A stretch of DNA of 60,956 nt. Origin: Sphaerisporangium rufum (lineage in GTDB: Bacteria; Actinomycetota; Actinomycetes; Streptosporangiales; Streptosporangiaceae). The DNA lies in contig NZ_BOOU01000083.1 of assembly GCF_016863395.1 (NCBI RefSeq), positions 1 through 60,956 on the forward strand, read 5' to 3'. The notes below the pieces were generated by a model, which worked only from the letters and a program-made list of their open reading frames with translations, searched no databases and was not told where the DNA came from. Positions 50,574 through 58,206 of the stretch are shown piece by piece (positions within the stretch are counted from its first letter, which is position 1; each line of letters starts with the position of its first letter). A program made the translations under genes and the position numbers.

Positions 50574-50843
50574 ATGGCGGTTTGGACGACCAGCGACCTG
50601 GTCGACGAAGCCGATATCCCGTGTCGTACCGACCCCGACCTGTGGTTCGCCGAGTCCCCCGATGACGTCGAGTTCGCCAAGGCACTGTGTGGTGGGTGCC
50701 CGATCCGCCAGGGCTGCCTGGCCCGCGCGCTGGAGCGCGAGGAGCCATGGGGCGTCTGGGGTGGCGAGCTGGTCATCCGGGGAGCCGTGGTCCCCAAGAA
50801 GCGGCCGCGTGGCCGCCCGCGGAAGACCCCGGTCGCGGCCTGA
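50574..50843 (+). CDS. whiB7: WhiB7 transcriptional regulator
   Basis: 89 residues. Four iron-sulphur cysteines at 17, 39, 42 and 48 (DIPCRTDPDLWF, LCGGCPIRQGC), the EPWGVWGGEL turn, and a C-terminal AT-hook (KKRPRGRPRKTP). The AT-hook and E-P-W-G turn identify the WhiB7/WblC branch, which activates intrinsic resistance genes after ribosome-targeting antibiotics. ATG at 50574 with AAAGGTGA 6 nt upstream; upstream codons back to 50493 lack a ribosome-binding site and overlap the leader. Control by the promoter and attenuator upstream is described in separate entries. Confidence 0.95.
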   Translation: MAVWTTSDLVDEADIPCRTDPDLWFAESPDDVEFAKALCGGCPIRQGCLARALEREEPWGVWGGELVIRGAVVPKKRPRGRPRKTPVAA

Positions 50844-50884
50844 CGAACGAGCAACCGAAAACCACTGCCGAGAGGACCACTCCG

Positions 50885-51079
50885 ATGAGCTTCATCCCGA
50901 CCCGCACCGCCGAGTTCCCGTATATGGGTCAGGAACTGGTGCAGGACCGAATACAGACCCTGCATCGGGAGGCGGAGGCGCAACGCCTCGCCACCCGGGT
51001 CCGCCAGGTACGCCGGGCCCGCCGGCAGGCGGAGCGTGCCTCGCTCCGGCTCCGCCAGGCGCTGGCGCGCATGGCCTGA
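50885..51079 (+). CDS. small basic helical protein downstream of whiB7
   Basis: 64 residues. Almost entirely helical and rich in Arg and Gln (EAQRLATRVRQVRRARRQAE), no cysteine, no membrane segment; could be a coiled-coil or nucleic-acid binding peptide. ATG with GAGAGGA 9 nt upstream and 41 bp after the whiB7 stop, so it is probably co-transcribed. Terminated by the hairpin at 51155-51179. Function unknown. Confidence 0.7.
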   Translation: MSFIPTRTAEFPYMGQELVQDRIQTLHREAEAQRLATRVRQVRRARRQAERASLRLRQALARMA

Positions 51080-51154
51080 TCGCCGACATCCCGGCCCGCG
51101 CGGGGCCGGGACGGGGTCGGCTGACCTGCCGTAGGAGATGCCGGTAGCGCCCAG

Positions 51155-51182
51155 GGGGCGGTCCGTTGCGGACCGCCCCTTT
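51155..51182 (+). terminator. intrinsic terminator of the whiB7 operon
   Basis: GGGGCGGTCCG (51155-51165) pairs with CGGACCGCCCC (51169-51179), 3-nt loop, followed by TTT. Confidence 0.8.
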
Positions 51183-51238
51183 CGCGTGGGTCCCCCCGGG
51201 CGGGCGTACCGGACCGGCGCTGTGGGTAGTGCACCCGG

Positions 51239-52462
51239 ATGCGGGCGGACGAGCATGGCGCGTCGCGGGCGGCGCTGGTCGAGCAGGTACGCGCGCGGTG
51301 CGGTGGCACGCTCGCCCCGCCGGTGGCCGAGGCGCTCCGCGCGGTGCCACGGCATCTGTTCCTGCCCGGCACCCCCCCGGCGGACGCCTATCGCGACGAG
51401 GCCATCGTCACCAAACGGGACGCCGATGGCCGGCCGATCAGCTCCTCCTCCCAGCCGACCATCATGGCGATGATGCTCGGGCAGCTCGGCGTGGCACCCG
51501 GCCACCGGGTCTTGGAGATCGGCGCCGGTACCGGGTACAACGCGGCGCTGATGTCCTACCTGGCCGGGCCGGCCGGTGCGGTGGTGAGCATCGACATCGA
51601 CGCCGATCTGGTCGAGGCGGCCCGCGCCCGGCTGCACGCGGCGGGCCACTCCGGAGTCCGGGTGGTGCACGCCGACGGCGCCGCCGGGTTCGCGCCCGGC
51701 GCGCCGTACGACCGGGTGATCGCCACCGTCGGGGTCTGGGACCTGGAACCGGCCTGGTTCGACCAGCTCGCCCCGGGCGGGCGGATCGTCGTCCCGCTCG
51801 ACCTGCGCGGCGTCCAGCGGTCGGTGGCCCTGGAGCGCGCCGGCGCGTACGGATGGACCGCGGTGTCGATCATCCCCTGCGGGTTCATGCGCATGCGCGG
51901 CCCGGCGGCCGGCCCGGAGCGGACACATGTCCTGGACCGGGAGGCGGGCCTGGTCCTGGAGTCGCCGGCCGGGCAGGACACCGCCGCCGGCCCGCTGGCC
52001 GCCGCGCTGGCCGCCGGCCCGGTCGTCGAGCGGCCGACCGGGGTCGCCGTCGCCGCGCCGGAGGTGTCGGACGGGCTGTCGCTGTGGCTGGCCCTGCACG
52101 AGCCGCGCTGGTGCACGCTGTCCGGCCCGGCCGCCCGCCTCGGCGCGGCCCCGCTGAACGTGCAGGGGTTCGGGATGGCGCCCGGCCTGCTCGGCCCGCG
52201 CGGCCTGGCGCTGCTGGCCCGGCCGGGCGGCGCGCCGGACGCCGGCGACCTGGTGGTGGCGGGCTTCGGCCCGGACGGCGGCGAACTCGCCGCCGACCTG
52301 GCCGCCCGGGTGCGCGACTGGGCCGCGGCCGGCCGGCCCGGCACCGCCGGCCTGCGGCTGGAGGTGCGCCGCGGCCGGGACGCGAGTGACCCGCCGCCCG
52401 GTGCCGGCGTGATCCCCAAGGTTCACACCTGGCTGGTGCTCTCCCGCCGGCCCCCGCGCTGA
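51239..52462 (+). CDS. PCMT-type methyltransferase with a long C-terminal extension
   Basis: 407 residues. The first 200 are a protein-L-isoaspartate O-methyltransferase-like domain: VPRHLFLPG, then SSSSQPTIMAMMLGQLGVAP with the conserved Ser/Gln loop, and SAM motif I VLEIGAGTGYNAALMSYLAG near 90. The last 200 residues, ending with GAGVIPKVHTWLVLSRRP, match the layout of PCMT-like enzymes annotated in RiPP/lanthipeptide maturation rather than the plain repair enzyme. No LanB/LanM or ATP-grasp peptide ligase is close by. It could be a repair enzyme or act on an unlinked peptide. ATG at 51239 lacks a strong ribosome-binding site. Confidence 0.8.
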   Translation: MRADEHGASRAALVEQVRARCGGTLAPPVAEALRAVPRHLFLPGTPPADAYRDEAIVTKRDADGRPISSSSQPTIMAMMLGQLGVAPGHRVLEIGAGTGYNAALMSYLAGPAGAVVSIDIDADLVEAARARLHAAGHSGVRVVHADGAAGFAPGAPYDRVIATVGVWDLEPAWFDQLAPGGRIVVPLDLRGVQRSVALERAGAYGWTAVSIIPCGFMRMRGPAAGPERTHVLDREAGLVLESPAGQDTAAGPLAAALAAGPVVERPTGVAVAAPEVSDGLSLWLALHEPRWCTLSGPAARLGAAPLNVQGFGMAPGLLGPRGLALLARPGGAPDAGDLVVAGFGPDGGELAADLAARVRDWAAAGRPGTAGLRLEVRRGRDASDPPPGAGVIPKVHTWLVLSRRPPR

Positions 52463-52543
52463 CGGCATATCACGCCCGCGTGCGGGGCGACCGTTACCGA
52501 TCACGGTCTGGGATTCGCGAAAAATGCATCGCATAATTGCCGC

Positions 52544-52882
52544 ATGAGCACTCCGAGTCCGGGGCGGACGAGCGGATGGACGTTCCTCACCAACCATGCG
52601 CACGTGCTGCTGGCGCTGGCCCGCGATCCCGACGCGCGGCTGCGCGACGTCGCCGAGTCGGTCGGCATCACCGAGCGGGCGGCGCAGGCGATCGTCGCGG
52701 ACCTGGAGGCGGCCGGCTACCTGCGACGCGAGCGGGTAGGCCGCCGCAATCACTACACGATCAACGCGGTGGCGGAGTTCCGGCACCCCACCCAGCGGCA
52801 CCGGCGGATCGGTGAGCTGATCGCCCTGTTCGAGCCCACCTCGGCCCGTTTGACGGACGAAGAGGATTTCGTGAATACTTGA
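52544..52882 (+). CDS. winged-helix transcriptional regulator (MarR-like)
   Basis: 112 residues. Winged helix: NHAHVLLALARDPDARLRDV, SVGITERAAQAIVADLEAAG and a wing with YLRRERVGRRNHYTI. Its short C-terminal tail ends in an acidic TDEEDFVNT. No ligand domain. The last codons of the gene contain the promoter of the TerC gene (52850-52879), so it is not obviously co-transcribed with it. Confidence 0.83.
   Translation: MSTPSPGRTSGWTFLTNHAHVLLALARDPDARLRDVAESVGITERAAQAIVADLEAAGYLRRERVGRRNHYTINAVAEFRHPTQRHRRIGELIALFEPTSARLTDEEDFVNT
52850..52879 (+). promoter_or_regulatory. promoter of the riboswitch-TerC transcript
   Basis: TTGACG (52850-52855) and AATACT (52874-52879), 18 bp apart, lie in the 3' end of the winged-helix gene. 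The predicted start (about 52886) falls right before the riboswitch P1 stem, which supports both calls. Confidence 0.7.
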
Positions 52883-52887
52883 ACATA

Positions 52888-53003
52888 GATCGATGGGGAG
52901 TACCCACCGCACCTTCGTGTCGTCAGCACGGCCGCCACCGGACGGTGGCCCGGCGCGAGGGCCGCCCCGCGGGGCGGCCGGGGAGACCGTCGGCCGAACG
53001 ATC
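52888..53003 (+). ncRNA. yybP-ykoY (Mn2+) riboswitch
   Basis: Conserved elements in order: P1 stem GATCG (52888-52892) with CGATC (52999-53003); loop GGGGAGTA (52895-52902); CGTCAGCAC (52921-52929); and GAGACC (52983-52988), with a GC-rich stem between. This is the signature of the yybP-ykoY class, known to bind Mn2+ and to control TerC/Alx or Mn2+ exporters. The Shine-Dalgarno GGAGG lies 20 nt after it, so control of translation or of a downstream stem is possible. Confidence 0.8.
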
Positions 53004-53033
53004 CTGTCGCCGAGGCGGGAGCGGAGGTTGACG

Positions 53034-54170
53034 TTGTCGTTGACGGTGCCCTGGTGGGCTTGGGCCGCGGTGCTCGCGGTCATCGTGATCATGCTCGTGG
53101 TGGACCTTCTCGCGCATCGCGGGGCGCACGTGGTCCGCGTCCGCGAGGCGCTGGTCTGGTCGATGGTGTGGGTGACGCTCGGCCTGGGCTTCGGCGCCGT
53201 GGTCTGGGGCGTCTGGGGCCCGGAGGCCGGCGGCGAGTACCTGGCCGGTTACCTCATCGAGAAATCCCTGGCCGTGGACAACGTGTTCGTGTTCGCGCTG
53301 CTCTTCGCGTACTTCTCGGTGCCCAGGGAGCTCGAACACCGGGTGCTGTTCTACGGGGTCTTCGGCGCGCTGGTCTTCCGCGCCATCTTCATCGCGGCCG
53401 GCTCGGTGGTGCTCGACCGGTTCCACTGGGTTCTGTACCTGTTCGGGGCGTTCCTGCTCTACACCGGCGTCAAGATGGCCCGGCACGCCGCGATCGAGGT
53501 GCATCCAGACCGCAACCCGGTGTTGCGTACGATGCGGCGGATCGTGCCGACGACCGACCGCTACCACGGGTCGAAGTTCTGGATCAGGCAGGACGGCCGC
53601 CGGGTGGCCACCCCGCTGCTGGCCGTGCTGGTCGCGGTGGAGACCACCGACATCGTGTTCGCCGTCGACTCCATCCCGGCCATCTTCGCGGTCACCGACC
53701 AGCCGTTCCTGGTCTTCACCTCCAACGCCTTCGCCATCCTCGGCCTGCGGGCGATGTACTTCCTGCTGGCCGGAGCGATGCACCGGTTCCACTACCTGCG
53801 CTACGGCCTGGCGGCGATCCTGGTGCTGGTCGGCGTCAAGATGCTGCTGGCCGACATCTACCACGTCCCCATCTGGCTGTCGCTGGCCGTGATCGGCGGC
53901 TGCCTGGTGGTCTCCGTGGGTGCCAGCCTGCTGCGTCCCCCGACCGGCGCCACCGCTGAAGGCGCCACTGAGGGCACCGCTCAAGGCACCACTGGCCCCG
54001 AGGGCGCCCCTGAGGTCGCCACTGAGGGCCCTGATGAGGGCTCTGGGGGCGACCCGGCGCCGGCCCGGCCCGCTCCACCGGAGCCGGCCGACCCGCAGCC
54101 CGCGAACCGGCCGTCCGCGGATCCGGCTTCCGACGCCGATCACCCGGGGGTGGCGGGCCGCGGACGGTGA
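53034..54170 (+). CDS. TerC/Alx-family integral membrane protein
   Basis: 378 residues from the TTG at 53034; GGAGG lies 7 nt upstream. Nine hydrophobic helices with family motifs: WVTLGLGFGAVVWG, EKSLAVDNVFVFALLFAYF with the conserved Asp-Asn, ETTDIVFAVDSIPAIFAVT with further acidic residues, and AILGLRAMYFLLAGAMHRFH. Alx-type proteins are thought to export Mn2+. The C-terminal 75 residues are a Thr/Glu/Gly/Pro-rich low-complexity tail. TTG at 53028 is also possible; the frame to 52893 would swallow the riboswitch. The upstream riboswitch suggests induction by Mn2+. Confidence 0.87.
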   Translation: MSLTVPWWAWAAVLAVIVIMLVVDLLAHRGAHVVRVREALVWSMVWVTLGLGFGAVVWGVWGPEAGGEYLAGYLIEKSLAVDNVFVFALLFAYFSVPRELEHRVLFYGVFGALVFRAIFIAAGSVVLDRFHWVLYLFGAFLLYTGVKMARHAAIEVHPDRNPVLRTMRRIVPTTDRYHGSKFWIRQDGRRVATPLLAVLVAVETTDIVFAVDSIPAIFAVTDQPFLVFTSNAFAILGLRAMYFLLAGAMHRFHYLRYGLAAILVLVGVKMLLADIYHVPIWLSLAVIGGCLVVSVGASLLRPPTGATAEGATEGTAQGTTGPEGAPEVATEGPDEGSGGDPAPARPAPPEPADPQPANRPSADPASDADHPGVAGRGR

Positions 54171-54171
54171 C

Positions 54172-55515
54172 TTAGGAGGCGGCCAGGGCCGGAGCGGCGT
54201 CGTCGGGGTCGTCCTCGGCGAAGCCGGGGACCCACCGGATCACCTCGTCCCGGAACCTGGCCGTGGCGCCGAGCTGGCAGAGCACGCCCACGCCGGCCGC
54301 GTGCACCCGGTTGATCAGCACGTAGGACGGCGGCAGGTTGAGCTGGCGCACCACATTGGTCGGGCGCAGGTCGGTGACGGTGGCCACCTGCGCCTGCAGC
54401 CACTCACGGGTGAAGGTGAACTCCGGCACCTGGGTCGGCTCGACATAGGGGGCGAGGAAGGCCCGCAGCGCCTCCGGGTCGATCTCGATGTGCGGGCGGA
54501 TGAACCCCTCGTCGCGCAGCCCCTGGATCACCGTGGCCATGTCGCCCTTGTTGAAGATGCGGGTCAACGTGCCGAAGACCTCCGGATAGCCGTCCGGCAT
54601 GCGGTTGACCGCGCCGAAGTCGAGCACCACCAGCCGGCCATCGGGCAGTACGCGGAAGTTGCCGGGGTGCGGGTCGGCATGCAGCATGCCGGCCCGGGAC
54701 GGCGAGCTGAACAGGAAGCGCACAAAGAGCAGCCCGGCCCGGTCGCGCTGCTCCTTGGTGCCGGCAACGATGATCTTGGACAGCGGGGTGCCGTCCACCC
54801 ACTCGCTGACCAGGATCTGCTCGTTGGCCGCCACCACGTCGGGCACCCGGAAGTCCGGGTCACCGTGGTAGGCGGTGGCGAAGGCATGCTGGGACTCCGC
54901 CTCACGCAGGTAGTCGAGTTCCTCGGCGACCCGCTCGCGCAACTCCTCCAGCACCGCCTTGATGTCCAGGCCGGGCAGCAGCACGCCGAAGAGCTTGCTC
55001 AACCGGGCGAGCTGGTTGAAGTCGGCCAGCAGCGCCCGCCCGGCACCGGGGTATTGGATTTTGACGGCCACCTCCCGGCCGTCGTGCCAGACGGCCCGGT
55101 GCACCTGGCCGATCGACGCCGCGGCGGTCGGCGTGTCCTCGAAGTGCTGGAAGTGCTCCCGCCAGTCGTCACCGAGCTGCTCGGTGAGGACGGCGTGCAC
55201 CGTCGCGACCGGGAGCGGTGGCGCGGCGTCCTGCAATCTGGTCAGCGTGGCGCGGTAAGGACCGGCGATCTCGGGCGGCAGTGCCGCCTCGAAGATCGAC
55301 AGCGCCTGGCCGAGCTTCATGGCGCCGCCCTTGAGGCCGCCCAGCACCTTGAATATCTGTTCCGACGTGCGTTGCTGGATCTCCTGGGCGACCATCTCGG
55401 CGGGCTTGCCGCCGATGCGCTTGCCCAGTCCGAGAGCGGTGCGACCGGCGAACCCCAGGGGCAGCGTCGCCAGCTTGGCGGACCGCGTCACGGCGTGTCG
55501 GGGGAAGTCACTCAC
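54172..55515 (-). CDS. ABC1/AarF (UbiB-like) kinase
   Basis: 447 residues. ABC1 family features: GGAMKLGQALSIFEAALPPE with the KxGQ motif near 64, AAASIGQVHRAVWHDGREVA, VKIQYPG, VSEWVDGTP, GMLHADPHPGNFRVL near 280 and VVLDFGAVNRM. Such atypical kinases act in quinone metabolism in bacteria and mitochondria. In Mycobacterium the orthologue (Rv3197) lies next to whiB7 and has been linked to antibiotic tolerance. GTG start at 55515 overlaps the ThiF-like gene stop by 4 nt (GTGA); convergent with TerC (1 bp apart). Confidence 0.9.
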   Translation of the reverse strand: MSDFPRHAVTRSAKLATLPLGFAGRTALGLGKRIGGKPAEMVAQEIQQRTSEQIFKVLGGLKGGAMKLGQALSIFEAALPPEIAGPYRATLTRLQDAAPPLPVATVHAVLTEQLGDDWREHFQHFEDTPTAAASIGQVHRAVWHDGREVAVKIQYPGAGRALLADFNQLARLSKLFGVLLPGLDIKAVLEELRERVAEELDYLREAESQHAFATAYHGDPDFRVPDVVAANEQILVSEWVDGTPLSKIIVAGTKEQRDRAGLLFVRFLFSSPSRAGMLHADPHPGNFRVLPDGRLVVLDFGAVNRMPDGYPEVFGTLTRIFNKGDMATVIQGLRDEGFIRPHIEIDPEALRAFLAPYVEPTQVPEFTFTREWLQAQVATVTDLRPTNVVRQLNLPPSYVLINRVHAAGVGVLCQLGATARFRDEVIRWVPGFAEDDPDDAAPALAAS

Positions 55516-56822
55516 GCGACCATTGTTAGCTCATGGCAATCGTTACGACTACAACGACATTGCGGATGAGCCTGCCACCTGCGCGTTTTCCACTGGAAAT
55601 CAGGCGTTACGTCGACTGTGCGATTGGTCACAACAGGTGGAAGGCCGTCCACGAACCGCAGCACATGCCCGGCGGCGTACGCCGCGACCACCGTCGCCAG
55701 CGCCGTGCCGCAGGCGATCTCACCCGCCGGGAAGCCGCCGAGCCGCATGCCGACGGCGGGCCAGGACGGGTCGCGGTCGCGGCGGATCAGCTCCAGACAG
55801 CGCAGGCACGCGGTGCGGCCCGGGATGACCAGCGGCCCCACCGATCCGACCCCCTCGCCCGCGGTCACCAGCAGGTGGGGGATGTCCATGCTCACCAGAT
55901 CACGGATGACCACCGGATCGAGCGGGCCCACCGGCGCCAGCACCACCAGGTCGGGCCGCCGCCCGCCGTCGGTGAGCCGGGCGGCCGTCCGGCCCGTCCA
56001 GGCGTTGACGCCCGATGCGACGCGGCGGGCGGCGGCGACCGCGCCGTCCTCCCGGGTGCCGCCGGCCTCGGCGAAGGTGAGCCCGCCGGGCACCACGTCG
56101 GCGTGCCGGGCCGCCCCGGGATCGACCACGCAAAGGTGTCCGACACCGGAGGCGGCCAGCAGGGCGGTGAGCTGCGCGCCCACCCGGCCCGCACCGTGCA
56201 CCCGCACGTGGGCCGCCCGCCGGCGGTCGAGCGCGGCGAGCCCGCCGTCACCCGCGTCGGCCTCTGACAGGGACAGGGCGTCGAGATCGGGGCCGAGCCG
56301 CTCGCGATCGGCGAGGCTCAGTCCGCGCAGCGGTTCAGGGCGCACCGAGGCGTCGTCGAGGGCCCCACGCTCGGCGAGCAAGGACAGCACGTGGCGCACG
56401 GTGCTCTCACCCAGCTCGCTCTGGATGATCAGCTCCTCCAGCGTGCGGGTGCCGTCCAGCCCTTCGACGAACCGGCGGACCGCGGGCTCCAGGTCGGTGA
56501 GCATCAGCGCGCGCAGCGGATGCACGCCCAGTTGCAAGGTGCGCTCATCCCGGGGCACCAGGCGCAGGGCGGGCTTGAGTCGCGGCCGGACGCGACGCCC
56601 GGACGGTGCCATCGTGGCCGCGGTGGACCCGGTACCGGCCGAAGCAGCGCCTGCGGCAGCGGTGCCGGCCCCGATGGTGCCACGGGACGTCACGGGATCT
56701 GGGCCGGGGGACGTCGCGGGGACCGCGCCGGGGGAGGGGACGGAGACCGGGCCGCCGGAGGCCGGCGCGCCCTGGCCGGGGGAGCCGGCGACGGGGCGGG
56801 GGGAGACGGGGGAGGAGGTCAT
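55512..56822 (-). CDS. ThiF-like E1-type protein upstream of the ABC1 kinase
   Basis: 436 residues. After a Pro/Ala/Gly-rich N-terminus comes a small winged-helix-like domain (LQLGVHPLRALMLTDLEPAV, LDGTRTLEELI, GESTVRHVLSLLAERG), then a ThiF Rossmann fold with VRVHGAGRVGAQLTALLAAS and VVDPGAARHADV. Zinc cysteine pairs are suggested by CLRCLE and HPQCRCSRNDCH. The overall layout recalls TOMM/RiPP cyclodehydratase-partner proteins. The N-terminal 75 residues may be misassigned; the ATG at 56822 has no clear ribosome-binding site. It overlaps the kinase gene by 4 nt, as Rv3196-Rv3197 neighbours would suggest. No substrate is known. Confidence 0.8.
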   Translation of the reverse strand: MTSSPVSPRPVAGSPGQGAPASGGPVSVPSPGAVPATSPGPDPVTSRGTIGAGTAAAGAASAGTGSTAATMAPSGRRVRPRLKPALRLVPRDERTLQLGVHPLRALMLTDLEPAVRRFVEGLDGTRTLEELIIQSELGESTVRHVLSLLAERGALDDASVRPEPLRGLSLADRERLGPDLDALSLSEADAGDGGLAALDRRRAAHVRVHGAGRVGAQLTALLAASGVGHLCVVDPGAARHADVVPGGLTFAEAGGTREDGAVAAARRVASGVNAWTGRTAARLTDGGRRPDLVVLAPVGPLDPVVIRDLVSMDIPHLLVTAGEGVGSVGPLVIPGRTACLRCLELIRRDRDPSWPAVGMRLGGFPAGEIACGTALATVVAAYAAGHVLRFVDGLPPVVTNRTVDVTPDFQWKTRRWQAHPQCRCSRNDCHELTMVA

Positions 56823-56874
56823 GCCGGGGAGCCTGGCACATAGGTCCCGGGTCGCGGCGTGCTTCGCCGCCGCC

Positions 56875-56883
56875 TGTGGACAA
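56875..56883. promoter_or_regulatory. single DnaA-box-like site
   Basis: TGTGGACAA is the exact reverse complement of the TTGTCCACA DnaA box. It lies in the divergent gap between the ThiF-like and YgjP-like genes. A lone box is weak evidence. Confidence 0.35.
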
Positions 56884-57088
56884 CCTCGAACGATTGATCC
56901 GTGCATCGACGCGCGCCTCCCGCGCGAAGGAGCGGCGCGCGCCCGGCCGCACCGGCGTCCGCCCGGTGGCGGGCGTCTGTGACGGAAGTGAACGACGGGG
57001 TTGGCGGCCATGAACGGGATGCTGATTGACCAGCGAAAACGTGATTCACCCCCTGTGGAATCGCACCGCTCTCGGCTACCGTGCATAT

Positions 57089-57604
57089 GTGCCCCCCGAG
57101 ACAGTGGAGGTCCGCCGGAGCGCGCGTCGGCGGCGGACCGTTTCCGCGTACCGTGATGGCGACAAGACCATCGTCCTCATGCCGGCCGGTCTGAGCCGGA
57201 CCGACGAGGAGCAATGGGTGCGCCGGATGCTCGATCGGCTCGCCGCCAAGGAGCAACGCCGCCGCCCCAGCGACGACGACCTGCTGGAACGGGCCCGCGA
57301 CCTCGCCGTGCGCTACCTCGGAGACCAGGCTCTGCCCGCCAGCGTCCGGTGGGTGGAGAACCAGCGGCACCGCTGGGGGTCGTGCACCCCCGACCACGGC
57401 ACCATCCGCATATCCACCCGGCTGCGGGGCATGCCGGCCTGGGTGGTGGACTATGTGATCATGCATGAGCTGGTGCACCTGCTGGTCCCGAGCCACGGCC
57501 CGCGTTTCTGGGCCCTGGTGGAGCGCTATCCCCGCGCCGAGCGGGCCCGCGGCTTCCTGGAGGGGTTCTCCATGGCCGCCAACGGCTCGCTGGAGGAATG
57601 TTGA
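57089..57604 (+). CDS. YgjP-type (SprT/M48-like) zinc metalloprotease
   Basis: 171 residues. The YgjP-like domain: VEVRRSARRRRTVSAYRDGD near the start, NQRHRWGSCTPDHGTIRIS, and the zinc motif HELVHLLVPSHGPRFW (HExxH with a later His). The starting GTG at 57089 precedes the conserved block; a TTG at 57026 and a GTG at 57041 are other possibilities. TACCGT at about 57077 is a candidate -10 that would make the message leaderless. Its target is unknown. It overlaps the next gene by 7 nt. Confidence 0.82.
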   Translation: MPPETVEVRRSARRRRTVSAYRDGDKTIVLMPAGLSRTDEEQWVRRMLDRLAAKEQRRRPSDDDLLERARDLAVRYLGDQALPASVRWVENQRHRWGSCTPDHGTIRISTRLRGMPAWVVDYVIMHELVHLLVPSHGPRFWALVERYPRAERARGFLEGFSMAANGSLEEC

Positions 57605-58191
57605 GGCAGGCGGCCGTCCTGGTCACGCCGGCCATGGGCGCCGCCGCCCCGCCGGGTGTCGCGCCCGGCGAGTTCCTGCTCGCCCTGGCCGAGGACACCT
57701 ACGAGATCGTGGCCGGCCTCGACCTGGTGGAACCGGTCATCCTGGACGCCGGTATCCCCGGGCTGGACGACATCGCCTGGCCGGGCACCCGGGTGCTCCC
57801 GGTGGCGGAGCCCGGCGGTCTCGCCGCCGCGTTCGCAGCCCTGCGGCCGTACGGGGAGGAGGCGGTGGTGATCAGCGGGGACGCCCCCGACCTGCCCCCA
57901 CTGCTGATCGGCAAGCTGTTCCGCGAGCTCGGCCGCGCCCCCGTCGCGGTGTGCCCGGCCGAGGACGGCGGCGCGGTGGCCGTCGCGGCCCGGCTGCCGT
58001 ACCCGGAATGGGCCGCCGGCACCCTGGACGACGCGGACGTGGTGGCCGGACTGCGCGGCCGGGCGCCGGGCCGCCGCATGGTCGCCACCGGCCCGGGGTG
58101 GCACCGACTGCGCTCGCCGGCCGACGTGGCCCGGCTCGACCCGGGCCTGGAGGGCTGGGACAACACCCGGGCCCTGCTGCACGCGACCTGA
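57598..58191 (+). CDS. NTP-transferase-like protein (DUF2064/MobA-like fold)
   Basis: 197 residues. A nucleotide-sugar-transferase-type Rossmann-like fold is suggested by AAVLVTP at the start, VVISGDAPDLPPLLIGKLFR near 98 (Asp pair for metal), and VCPAEDGGAVAVAARLPYPE. It lacks a full GGxSxRMG motif. Role not known; actinobacterial relatives are unassigned. ATG overlaps the previous gene, with GGAGGA directly before it. A TTG at 57601 is the alternative. Confidence 0.65.
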   Translation: MLRQAAVLVTPAMGAAAPPGVAPGEFLLALAEDTYEIVAGLDLVEPVILDAGIPGLDDIAWPGTRVLPVAEPGGLAAAFAALRPYGEEAVVISGDAPDLPPLLIGKLFRELGRAPVAVCPAEDGGAVAVAARLPYPEWAAGTLDDADVVAGLRGRAPGRRMVATGPGWHRLRSPADVARLDPGLEGWDNTRALLHAT

Positions 58192-58206
58192 CCGGGCCGC
58201 GGCGCC

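Noticed and set aside
52893..53033. N-terminal extension of the TerC protein
   Set aside because: Encodes Arg/Pro/Gly-rich sequence that coincides with the conserved riboswitch elements; a Shine-Dalgarno and the first membrane helix support the later TTG start.
48989..53092. 1367-codon minus-strand ORF across tesB, whiB7 and the PCMT gene
   Set aside because: Antisense to several recognised genes and regulatory RNAs; no domain.
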